From the NCBI GenBank assembly GCA_013361525.1, contig JABFXY010000028.1, positions 1-64,000 of the forward strand: a stretch of 64,000 nucleotides of DNA, read 5' to 3'. The notes below the pieces were generated by a model that was given only the letters and a program-made list of their open reading frames with translations, had not been told where the DNA came from and made no database searches. The stretch is from Polyangiaceae bacterium. GTDB lineage: Bacteria; Myxococcota_A; Polyangia; Polyangiales; Polyangiaceae. The translations under genes and the position numbers were made by a program. The number at the start of each line of letters is the position of its first letter. Position 1 is the first letter of the stretch. Shown in pieces: positions 51,088 to 58,754 of the stretch.

Positions 51088-52932
51088 ATGAAGTCGATTC
51101 GAGCCCGCTTTGCTTGCGTGTTGGCGTTGAGCTTCGTCGTGGCATGTGGTGACGACTCCGCCCCCGTCGGTGGCGGCGGCGAAGGTGGTGGGACGGGTGG
51201 TAGCGGCGCGTCCGGCGGCGGAGGCGAAGGCGAGGGCGCCGGTACACCGATCAACGGCGGAGGCGGTGAGGGTGGTGACGGCGGTGGAACAACGGATCCG
51301 CAGGTCGCCGAGATCACCATCGAAGCCAAAGGCTTCTGCACGGAGAGCTGCTTCTGGCTCCACATCGGCGAGACGCGTCAGCTCATCGCGCACGTCCTCG
51401 ATGAATCGGGCAACGAGCTCACCTTGCCGATCACCTGGTCCGTCAACGACGACGCGATTCTCAGCGTCGATGCGAATGGGCTCACCGAGGGCCTGACTGC
51501 CGGTCCCGTGGTCGTCACGGCGACGGCCGGCGGCGTCAGCGGGACGGCCGACATGGAGGTGCTGCCGGCCGAGGTTGCGTCGATCGAGATCACGCCGAAG
51601 CTCGCGCAGCTCGGCGCCGTCGGGCAGACGCAGGCCTTCACTGCCGTCGCGTACGACGGAGACGGCAACGAGCTGCCGGACGCAGAAATCAGCTGGCTCA
51701 CCGCCAACCCCGACGTCGCATCGATCGACGCGAACGGCGTGCTCACCGGCGTCGGTCAGGGTCACACGATCGTCCTCGCGGGCAGCGGATTCGCCGAAGG
51801 CTGGGCCGAAGCGATCGTCGTGAGCCCGGTGCCGACCGGTCAGCCGTGGGTCGTGTCGAGTATCGCCGGCGGCGGTCCGCACGGCTGCGCGGTCCATGGC
51901 GCGGGCGACCTGTCTTGCTGGGGCTGGAACTACTTCGGCCAGCTCGGCAACGGCGAGTTCCTCGGCTCGACGGAGTTCGAAGACGTCGCGGTCCCCGTCG
52001 TGGGCGACCAGACCTGGGCCTCGGTCACGGCCGGCCTTTATCACACGTGCGCCCTCACCACCGCCGGTGCCGCCTATTGCTGGGGCTCCGGCTCGTCAGG
52101 CGAGGTCGGCACGGGTGATCCGACCATCCTCGGCTCGCCGACGCCGTTCCAGGTCGTCGGCGGTTTGACGTTCTCGCAGATCTCCGCCGGCGGTTCGCAC
52201 ACCTGCGGCATCACGCCGACCGGAGCCCTCTACTGCTGGGGTGGCAACTTCAACGGCGCCGTCGGTGACGGCACCACGACGAATCGTTTCGCGCCGGTTC
52301 CCGTCGCGGAGGGCTCGACGTTCCTCGACGTCGCGACGAGCCTCTGGGCGACGTGCGCGGTTCGCAGCGACAACGCGGTCCTCTGCTGGGGTGAAAACGC
52401 GCAAGGCGAGCTCGGCAACGGCACGCCGCTCGGCACGGTGGCGCTGTCTCCGGGGCTCGTCTCCGGCGGCATCGAGCTCACCAACATCGACGCGTACGGC
52501 TCGACGTTCTGCGGCGTCGCGCCCGACCAGCACGTGCGGTGCTGGGGTCGCAACGACACCGGCCAACTGGCCGACGGCACCTACGACCACGCGCTCGAGC
52601 CGCTCGACCTCGACTCGACACGCACGTTCTCGGCGGTCGCGGCTGGCGCGCACCACGTCTGCGCGATCGCGACGACGGGTGAGACGTATTGCGCAGGCGA
52701 CGGCTTCTACGGCCAGCTCGGTAACGGCCCCCTCGACGGTTCCACCTCGCTCGTCGAGGTCACCGGCGACCTGAGCTTCGTCGACATCTCGGCAGGCTCG
52801 CACTTCACCTGCGCCCGCGTCGCGTCGGGCGGCGCCTACTGCTGGGGCAGCGCCGACTCCGGTCAGCTCGGCACCGGCTTCGGCGGCCCGGGCCACTTCG
52901 CGTCGGTCCCCTGGCCGATGGCTACGCCGTAA
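51088..52932 (+). CDS. Lipoprotein with Ig-like (BIG2) and RCC1 repeats
   Basis: 614 residues from ATG 51088 (GAGG upstream). The lipoprotein signal ends LSFVVACGDD. A Gly-rich spacer is followed by two BIG2-type Ig-like domains (TITWSVND-like pattern as PITWSVNDDAILSVDANG, then AEISWLTANPDVASIDANG). About seven RCC1 repeats then form a probable beta-propeller, each with a CALTTAGAAYCWGSGSSGEVG-like unit cut at its Cys and Trp-Gly positions. The paired Cys in each blade probably form disulphides. It should sit on the cell surface as a binding protein. Confidence 0.88.
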   Translation: MKSIRARFACVLALSFVVACGDDSAPVGGGGEGGGTGGSGASGGGGEGEGAGTPINGGGGEGGDGGGTTDPQVAEITIEAKGFCTESCFWLHIGETRQLIAHVLDESGNELTLPITWSVNDDAILSVDANGLTEGLTAGPVVVTATAGGVSGTADMEVLPAEVASIEITPKLAQLGAVGQTQAFTAVAYDGDGNELPDAEISWLTANPDVASIDANGVLTGVGQGHTIVLAGSGFAEGWAEAIVVSPVPTGQPWVVSSIAGGGPHGCAVHGAGDLSCWGWNYFGQLGNGEFLGSTEFEDVAVPVVGDQTWASVTAGLYHTCALTTAGAAYCWGSGSSGEVGTGDPTILGSPTPFQVVGGLTFSQISAGGSHTCGITPTGALYCWGGNFNGAVGDGTTTNRFAPVPVAEGSTFLDVATSLWATCAVRSDNAVLCWGENAQGELGNGTPLGTVALSPGLVSGGIELTNIDAYGSTFCGVAPDQHVRCWGRNDTGQLADGTYDHALEPLDLDSTRTFSAVAAGAHHVCAIATTGETYCAGDGFYGQLGNGPLDGSTSLVEVTGDLSFVDISAGSHFTCARVASGGAYCWGSADSGQLGTGFGGPGHFASVPWPMATP

Positions 52933-52952
52933 CGAGCGAGGCGTCGGAAGAT

Positions 52953-53095
52953 AGAGAGAGAGGGGTCGCCAAGAGCGCCAAGGGCAGAAGGAGAAAGAGG
53001 AGCGAGAGGGTTTTGTTCGGTAACCGAACCCCCTCGTAGTCTCACCTCTCTCTTCTTCCTCTCTCTGCCCTTGGCGCCCTTGGCGACCCCTCTGT
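52953..53095. repeat. Long hairpin of GCCAAG-type units, family 2
   Basis: Left arm from 52953 (GAGAGAGAGGGGTCGCCAAG, then AGCGCCAAGGGCAGAAGGAG) and right arm to 53095 (CTCTCTGCCCTTGGCGCCCT then TGGCGACCCCTCTGTC) pair over about 45 bp. A smaller hairpin, GTTCGG/CCGAAC, sits at the tip. It lies between the convergent ends of the RCC1 gene and the thioesterase gene, so it can act as a bidirectional terminator. Closely related to 46723-46834. Confidence 0.85.
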
Positions 53096-53103
53096 CTTTT
53101 CTC

Positions 53104-53541
53104 TCAGGGAGCAGGCGCGCGCACGAGCGGGGTGAACGCGGCTCGGAAGGCGTCGGACCACGGGGTGGGGCGGTTCGTGGTGTGGTCGAGGCGGACGAGG
53201 CGTGTGGCGCCTTCGGCGTAGACGACGTTGCCGTGGACGCTGTGGACCTTCGCGTCGATCGACAGGCTCGAGTTGCCGAGATGGGTCGGCATGAGCTCGA
53301 CGCCGACCTCACCCTCGCCGCGGAAGGGCGCGCGGTATTGGATCCGGTGCTCCGCGACGACGTGCCACTTGTCGGGGTTCTTCTCGAGGCCGTCGTCCCA
53401 GTGGAAACCGAGCGCGTTGAAGAGCTCGCCGCGCGCTCGTTCGATGAAGAGCAAGTAGCGCACGTTGTGGAGGATGTTGAGCGCGTCGAGGTCGTCGAAG
53501 TAGACGCGCTGAACCGACCGAAACGGTGAGGTGATCTTCAT
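53104..53541 (-). CDS. YbgC-type acyl-CoA thioesterase (4HBT hot-dog)
   Basis: 145 residues. A hot-dog fold thioesterase: VYFDDLDALNILHNVRYLLFIERAR contains the family motif in which Asp and the HNV(Y) segment form the active site; YRAPFRGEGEVGVELMP and the later SIDAKVHSVHG strand complete the fold. Such enzymes hydrolyse acyl-CoA thioesters in the cytoplasm, often near Tol-Pal genes, which are not present here. Its start overlaps the nth stop (ATGA), so the two are co-translated. Confidence 0.88.
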   Translation of the reverse strand: MKITSPFRSVQRVYFDDLDALNILHNVRYLLFIERARGELFNALGFHWDDGLEKNPDKWHVVAEHRIQYRAPFRGEGEVGVELMPTHLGNSSLSIDAKVHSVHGNVVYAEGATRLVRLDHTTNRPTPWSDAFRAAFTPLVRAPAP

Positions 53542-54368
53542 CGCGGCGGCCGGTTCTTACGGCCGACGTTCTCCGCGCGGAAGGCCGACGGGCACAGCTC
53601 GTTGACCCCGCACGCGCTGCACGCGGGCTTGATCGCGAAGCAGACACGCCGGCCGTGGAAGATGAGCACGTGCGAGAGCGGGTCCCATGTCTCGCGCGGG
53701 AAGAGCTTGCAGAGCGCGGGCTCGATCTTCTCGGGCGTCGTCTCTTTGGTGAAGCCGAGGCGCTGCGAGAGGCGCTGCACGTGCGTGTCGACGACGACGC
53801 CGTCGGGGATGTTCCACATCACACCGAGCACGACGTTCGCCGTCTTGCGCCCGACACCGGGGAGCTTCACGAGCTCGTCGATCGATCTTGGAACCTCGCC
53901 GCCGTGTCGCTCGACGATGCCTTTCGCGAGGCCGACGATGTTCTTGCCCTTCTGGTTGTACATCCCGAGGCCGCCGGACCGGAGCGTCTCGGAGACCTCC
54001 GCGACCTCGGCTGCCGCGAGCGTCTTCGCGCTCGGGTACTTCGCGAAGAGGGCAGGGGTGACCTTGTTGACGAGCTTGTCCGTCGTCTGCGCGCTGAGGA
54101 CCGTCGCGACGATCAGCTGGTACGCGTCTTTGTGGTCGAGCTCGCAGTGCGCGTCGGGGTGGAGCTGCTGCAGCTTCTGAAAGATCTCCACCGCGCGCTC
54201 TTTCTGCGCAGCGAGGCCCTTCGGCACCTTGGCGATGGGCCGCCCCGGGACGGAGGCCGCACTGGGTGCGACCTTCCGTTTCGGGGCTGGTTTCGCTTGC
54301 TCCCCCGCGCGCGCACGACGGCTTGGGTCCCGCCCGGGGGGGGTGCTCGCTGCGCTCGCACTGGGCAC
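53538..54368 (-). CDS. nth: Endonuclease III
   Basis: Base-excision glycosylase/AP-lyase for oxidised pyrimidines. The core (from about 54200 down) has IVATVLSAQTTDKLVNKV, the helix-hairpin-helix LPGVGRKTANVVLGV with catalytic Lys, VVDTHVQRLSQRLG with catalytic Asp, and the 4Fe-4S cluster pattern Cys-x6-Cys-x2-Cys-x5-Cys (CFAIKPACSACGVNELC). The start is uncertain: ATG 54476 would overlap the Fic gene by 68 bp, GTG 54368 (used here) falls inside a palindromic repeat, and GTG 54227 gives the usual compact protein. The frame is open through the repeat in every case. Confidence 0.92.
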   Translation of the reverse strand: MPSASAASTPPGRDPSRRARAGEQAKPAPKRKVAPSAASVPGRPIAKVPKGLAAQKERAVEIFQKLQQLHPDAHCELDHKDAYQLIVATVLSAQTTDKLVNKVTPALFAKYPSAKTLAAAEVAEVSETLRSGGLGMYNQKGKNIVGLAKGIVERHGGEVPRSIDELVKLPGVGRKTANVVLGVMWNIPDGVVVDTHVQRLSQRLGFTKETTPEKIEPALCKLFPRETWDPLSHVLIFHGRRVCFAIKPACSACGVNELCPSAFRAENVGRKNRPPR

Positions 54369-54387
54369 CCAAGCCTGTGCGCGCCCT
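54301..54387 (+). repeat. Palindromic repeat family 1, copy C (in frame with nth)
   Basis: Outer arms GCGCGCAC (54309-54316) and GTGCGCGC (54377-54384); inner arms GGCTTGGGT (54320-54328) and ACCCAAGCC (54367-54375), all perfect. On the minus strand it reads in frame with nth and would encode GRAQAWVPSASAASTPPGRD followed by an Arg-rich run. It is the most perfectly paired of the three copies. Confidence 0.85.
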
Positions 54388-54408
54388 TTGGTTGCCTTGT
54401 TGGGGGCT

Positions 54409-55800
54409 TTAGATGACGAACGGGCGCTTTCTCGCGTCTTGTTCGTCGAGGAACTTTTCGATGCTCGCAAGGCCATCTTCGACCGAGTCCTGCACGATGC
54501 GCAGGATCCTGTTGGGCTCCCCCTTGAGGGCTTCGTAATAACCCTGCCGCTCTTTGGCGTGGATGATCGCCGGCGGGTAGCCCGCCCGGTAGAGCAGCAG
54601 GTTCATGAAGAGGCGGGCGACCTTGCCGCTGTCCGACTGGAACGGGAAGACGCGAACGAGGTCGTAGTGAACGCGGGCCGCGACGCGAAGGGCGTTCTTC
54701 TTTCGCGTCTCCGGCTCGCCGAGCCAGTCGATGATCTGACGGACTTTGTAGGCGATTTTGTCGGGCGGCGCGTACTCGTGGAAGTACAGGCGATGTTGGG
54801 GGACGTCGCGGCGGTACTTCACCGTCTTCAGGTCGCCCTCGCTCGGATGAAGGATGAGGAAGATCTTCTTCATCACGTCGACGGTGACGGGCAGCCGCTT
54901 GCGCAGGCCCGAGTCGCGGACGTATTCGATTGCCTCGCGGTGCCGGCGGATCTCGTCGGCGGCGGGCTGGAGGCTCGAATCGGTGAGGATCGGCTCGGCG
55001 CTGAAGCCGGCCTGAATCTCCTCACGCGTGTAAACGGTGCCTTCGAGGGCGCTGTCGTGGCTGACCCACGCCTGGTCGAACATCCCGTAGAACTCGCGGC
55101 GAGACGCCTCGTCGAGCGCTTCGAGGCGCTTTTCGATGCGGGAGAACCGCTCTTCCACGCTCGGCGGCGCCTCGACCTTGCGGACCGGGATCGGCAGCGC
55201 CGTCGATTGGACACCCGGGGCAGGGCGGTCGCTGGCCCTTCGAACCAGGGTGACCCCGCGGCCCGGCGGGGCGGTACGAGCCCGCGCCGACTCCTTCGGG
55301 GCGGGTGCGCCCGCCGGATGCGCCGAGCCGCTTTGGCTCGAGCGTGCGGGGACCAGCGTGAGGACGTCGCCGCCCTTTCGCGACTTCGGCGGGGGAAGCA
55401 TCCCGCGGCCCGACGGAGCAGCCGCGCCGTTGCTCTTCGAGACGCCCCTGTCTCCCTTCGACGCCCCGGCCTTGGAAGGCGGTGCCTTCGGGACGGCGCC
55501 TCGAACCTCGAGCCCGCGCTTCGACGGCTCGGCCGCCGGCGCTTTCTTCGAGGGCGCCTCCGCCGCCTTCGCCTTGATGGGCTTGGAGGCCTTCGAAGGC
55601 TTCTTCGCCGCTGCCGGTTTCACCTTTTTGGAGGCCGATTTTTTGGCAGGCGCTTTGGCGGAAGGTTTCTTCCGCGCGGCAGCGCTCTTACCGGCCCCTT
55701 TCTTGGTGGGTGCGGCTTTCTTCTGAGCGGTGCGTCCGGCCGACTTCTTCTTGGCCGTCACAGCCTTTCCCTTGGCTTTTCCGGTGCGTTTTGCCGCCAT
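54409..55800 (-). CDS. Fic-fold protein with degenerate active site and histone-H1-like tail
   Basis: 463 residues. The first about 130 residues are a Lys/Ala/Pro-rich tail (AKKKSAGRTAQKKAAPTKKG and similar), like histone H1 and other bacterial nucleoid tails. A helical stretch (VEERFSRIEKRLEALDEAS) leads to a Fic domain (about 230-450). It contains DSALEGTVYTREEI, equivalent to the usual S-x-IEGN segment, and the active-site loop VRVFPFQSDSGKVARLFMN. Canonical Fic is HPFxxGNGRxxR; here His is Phe, Asn is Ser and the first Arg is Lys, so AMP-transfer activity is doubtful. It lies just upstream of nth with overlapping ends. Confidence 0.75.
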   Translation of the reverse strand: MAAKRTGKAKGKAVTAKKKSAGRTAQKKAAPTKKGAGKSAAARKKPSAKAPAKKSASKKVKPAAAKKPSKASKPIKAKAAEAPSKKAPAAEPSKRGLEVRGAVPKAPPSKAGASKGDRGVSKSNGAAAPSGRGMLPPPKSRKGGDVLTLVPARSSQSGSAHPAGAPAPKESARARTAPPGRGVTLVRRASDRPAPGVQSTALPIPVRKVEAPPSVEERFSRIEKRLEALDEASRREFYGMFDQAWVSHDSALEGTVYTREEIQAGFSAEPILTDSSLQPAADEIRRHREAIEYVRDSGLRKRLPVTVDVMKKIFLILHPSEGDLKTVKYRRDVPQHRLYFHEYAPPDKIAYKVRQIIDWLGEPETRKKNALRVAARVHYDLVRVFPFQSDSGKVARLFMNLLLYRAGYPPAIIHAKERQGYYEALKGEPNRILRIVQDSVEDGLASIEKFLDEQDARKRPFVI

Positions 55801-55882
55801 TTTTGCCCGCGCTCGCGAATCGCGCGCGAGGGTAATAAACGCGATCCCGATCCGTCAACGTCCATGACGTTGTTTCCGGCGG

Positions 55883-57430
55883 TCAATCGAGGGCGCGCGA
55901 CACCGATAGAGGCCGCATCGTCGCAGTCTTCTTGTGCTGGTGCCGCTCCATTCGCAAAAGAATGTGATCGAGCAGCTCGACCGCTTCGACGACGAACGGG
56001 CCTTTGTTGAGCATCACGCACTCCGCCCGCCCGGACATGGCCGCGTCCGTGATCTCCGCGCGGGTCGGCAGCCCTTTGCGGGCCAGCCGATCGAGCACCT
56101 GTGTCGCCCAGATCACCGGGACGTGCGCCGCTTCGCAGAGCCACAACATCTCTTCCTGGATCTCGGCAAGCCGCTCGTATCCGCATTCGACCGCCATGTC
56201 TCCGCGGGCGATCATCACACCGAGCGGGCGCGTCCCCAAAGCGGCGAGCAGCAGGTTCGGGAGCTCGGAAAAGCCCCTCCGCGTCTCGATTTTCAGCACC
56301 AGCCCGAGCTTCGTTTTGCCGTCCCCGAGCCCTCGCAGCTCCGATTCGATGTCCGCCACGTCCCCCGGTCGTTGGGCGAACGAGAGCCCGACGATGTCCG
56401 CGAGCCGCGCGACCGTCTTTAGATCGTCTCGATCACTGGACGTAAGCGCGTCCAGGGCCAGGTCCGTATCGGGCAGGTTGATCCCGAGGTCGGCGCGCAC
56501 GCGCATCCCTTTGGCCTTCGCCTGAGTGACCCTGACGGTTGCGCCTGCCGGCCCGATCGCTTCCACGACGCCGCTGAGCTTGCCGTCGTCGAGGAGCACC
56601 CGCTCGCCGACGCGTACATCGTCGAGCGCGCGCGCCGGAACGCACGGCACCTCTGCCGCCACGACGACCCCTCCAGCCTCGAACCGGGCCGGTACCCCGA
56701 GGCTCTTTTCTGTGGTCAATACGAACGGGTCGCCGGCGTGAAGGACGATCTCCGGCGCACACGGCCCGGTTCGCACCTTCGGCCCTCCTAGATCCATCTG
56801 GATGCGGCACGGCCTGCCTCGCTCGGCGGAGAGTCGACGCAGCGTGCCCGCCATCTTCTCCCACGCGTCGGCGTCGTCGTGCGCGCAGTTGATGCGCGCG
56901 GCGTCCATCCCCACCTCGAGGAGCCGTCGGATGAGCCCTTCGTCGGCGGCGGCAGAGCCCGGCATCGTCACCATCACGTGCGTCGCCCGACGCGCCGGCC
57001 GCGCGCCGAGCAGCGCGAGCGTATGGGCTTCGAGCAAGCGCTCACCCTCGTCGAGGGACGGCGCACCTGCGCTCGGCGAGAGCGTCCTGTCCGTGTGGGT
57101 CAGCGCGTCGATCGCGCGGAGGATCGCGTCGATGTTCGAAAGGACATGGGACTCCGAGCGCCCCAGCGACGAAAGCCCGAGGCGCGCGAGATCGACTTGG
57201 AGCGGTCGGACGTCGCTGCGTCTCAGCGCGAGGTAGTGGACGAAGTTGCGAACGCTGAGCGCGCTCTCTTCACCGCGCTCGTCGATCAGCGCGGCGTGGC
57301 GGTGCTCGGCGTCGAGGAGCCCTTCGCGCAGCGTCGCGAGCTGCTTGGCCGCGGTCTGGGCGAGATCGTCGTGCGAATTCGCTTCGGCGCGCGCTCGCCG
57401 ACCGATGCGCGACGCTTCGATCGCGTCCAT
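55883..57430 (-). CDS. Pyruvate-kinase-like protein without C-terminal domain
   Basis: 515 residues from ATG 57430. The first 150 residues are a helical extension unlike standard pyruvate kinases. Then comes the barrel: THVMVTMPGSAAADEGLIRR and GMDAARINCAHDD (the usual GMnvaRlNfSHg), IQMDLGGPKVRTG, a B-domain, GLVLKIETRRGFSELPNL with the catalytic Lys, MIARGDMAVECGYERLAEIQ, WATQVLDRLARKGLPTRAEITDAAMS. The allosteric C-terminal domain is absent; the chain ends soon after the barrel. It may be a plant/cyanobacterial-style pyruvate-kinase-like enzyme; activity is unproven. It stands alone upstream of the Fic gene. Confidence 0.82.
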   Translation of the reverse strand: MDAIEASRIGRRARAEANSHDDLAQTAAKQLATLREGLLDAEHRHAALIDERGEESALSVRNFVHYLALRRSDVRPLQVDLARLGLSSLGRSESHVLSNIDAILRAIDALTHTDRTLSPSAGAPSLDEGERLLEAHTLALLGARPARRATHVMVTMPGSAAADEGLIRRLLEVGMDAARINCAHDDADAWEKMAGTLRRLSAERGRPCRIQMDLGGPKVRTGPCAPEIVLHAGDPFVLTTEKSLGVPARFEAGGVVVAAEVPCVPARALDDVRVGERVLLDDGKLSGVVEAIGPAGATVRVTQAKAKGMRVRADLGINLPDTDLALDALTSSDRDDLKTVARLADIVGLSFAQRPGDVADIESELRGLGDGKTKLGLVLKIETRRGFSELPNLLLAALGTRPLGVMIARGDMAVECGYERLAEIQEEMLWLCEAAHVPVIWATQVLDRLARKGLPTRAEITDAAMSGRAECVMLNKGPFVVEAVELLDHILLRMERHQHKKTATMRPLSVSRALD

Positions 57431-57575
57431 TCGGTGCACGTTCGAGTGAATCTGCGGGCGCTGCATGCCTTCGCTGGTGCACCGCTCGTGCCCCCTCGTG
57501 CTTCCATGGCAGCGCGCTCGTTGTTGCTTTCAACCCGTCGTTTGGTTCTCCTGGTGGGCGGAAAAGAGGAGTCCG

Positions 57576-58745
57576 ATGAATCGATACCTCGCGATCGTGG
57601 CCAAGGGGATGATCGTCCTTTTCGCGGCTTTGCCCGGCTGTGGCGACAGCGCGGCGACCGACGGTGAAGACGGCGCGGGCGGCGAGGACGGCGGGGAGGG
57701 GGGAGAGGGCACAGGCGGGAGCGTCGAGGTTCCGAATCCGCTCACGAATCCGGAAGACGGCCCGCCCGCGGGCAATCCGGACGGCACGTGTGAAGTCCCC
57801 GCCGAGGCGGGCCTCGCCGACAGCTCCAGCCCGACGACGGTCGTCGGCTCGGGTACACCCGAGAGCTGCACGGCGGACGCGTTCATCGACGCCGTCGCTC
57901 AAGGTGGCGTCATCACGTTCGACTGCGGTCCCGATCCGGTGACCATCACCGTCGATCGTCCCGCGAAGATCTTCAACGACACCGGGCCCGAGATCGTGAT
58001 CGACGGCGGCGGGCTCGTCAGCCTCAGCGGTGGAGGCAACTCGCGCATCCTGTACATGAATACATGCGACGAGGCGCAGCACTGGACGACGCCCAATTGC
58101 GACAACCAAGATCACCCGCGGCTGACCGTGCAAAACCTCACGTTCATCGACGCGAGCTCGAAGAACGAGACCGAGTTCGACGGCGGCGGTGCGATATGGG
58201 TCCGCGGCGGCCGCTTCAAGATCCTGAACTCGCGATTCTTCAACAACGTTTGCGCCGACGTGGGCCCGGACGTGGGCGGCGCGGGAATTCGCGTCTTCAG
58301 TCAATACGAGGGTCTACCCGTCTATGTGGTGAACACCACGTTCGGCGGCGCCGAGGGGTTCGGCAATCGCTGCTCGAACGGCGGCGGTATCAGCAGCATC
58401 GGGGTCTCGTGGTCGATCTACAACAGCCTCTTTTCGCACAATGAGGCAATCGGCAACGGCGGCAACCCGGCGCAGGGCGGCACGCCCGGAGGCGGCAGCG
58501 GCGGCGCGATCTACAACGACGGAAACACGATGACGCTGTCGCTGTGCGGCGTGAGCATCACGGACAACGAGGTGGTCCAGCACGGCAGCGCCATCTTCTT
58601 CGTCACGAACGATCACACCGGCGACATCCGCATCGACAAGAGTGTCATCACGAACAACATCGGCGGCTCGTGGTATCCGACGTATCCGCAAATCTCCAAT
58701 CACGACGACACGCCGATCGTCGTCACGGACTCCGTCATCGAGTGA
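57576..58745 (+). CDS. Beta-helix (choice-of-anchor Q type) lipoprotein
   Basis: 389 residues from ATG 57576, with AAGAGGAG 6 nt upstream. The signal ends LFAALPGCGDS (lipobox PGC), followed by a Gly/Glu-rich spacer. The mature chain has parallel beta-helix repeats: FDCGPDPVTITVDRPAKIF, LTVQNLTFIDAS, GGRFKILNSRFFNN, WSIYNSLFSHNEA, SLCGVSITDNEV and RIDKSVITNNIG, characteristic of pectate-lyase-like and choice-of-anchor Q surface proteins. It probably binds or modifies extracellular polysaccharide. It ends 9 bp before the convergent hybrid kinase. Confidence 0.85.
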   Translation: MNRYLAIVAKGMIVLFAALPGCGDSAATDGEDGAGGEDGGEGGEGTGGSVEVPNPLTNPEDGPPAGNPDGTCEVPAEAGLADSSSPTTVVGSGTPESCTADAFIDAVAQGGVITFDCGPDPVTITVDRPAKIFNDTGPEIVIDGGGLVSLSGGGNSRILYMNTCDEAQHWTTPNCDNQDHPRLTVQNLTFIDASSKNETEFDGGGAIWVRGGRFKILNSRFFNNVCADVGPDVGGAGIRVFSQYEGLPVYVVNTTFGGAEGFGNRCSNGGGISSIGVSWSIYNSLFSHNEAIGNGGNPAQGGTPGGGSGGAIYNDGNTMTLSLCGVSITDNEVVQHGSAIFFVTNDHTGDIRIDKSVITNNIGGSWYPTYPQISNHDDTPIVVTDSVIE

Positions 58746-58754
58746 CGGTTTGGA

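Noticed and set aside
52953..53095. Possible insertion-sequence end
   Set aside because: No transposase frame or target duplication is visible; kept as a hairpin repeat instead.
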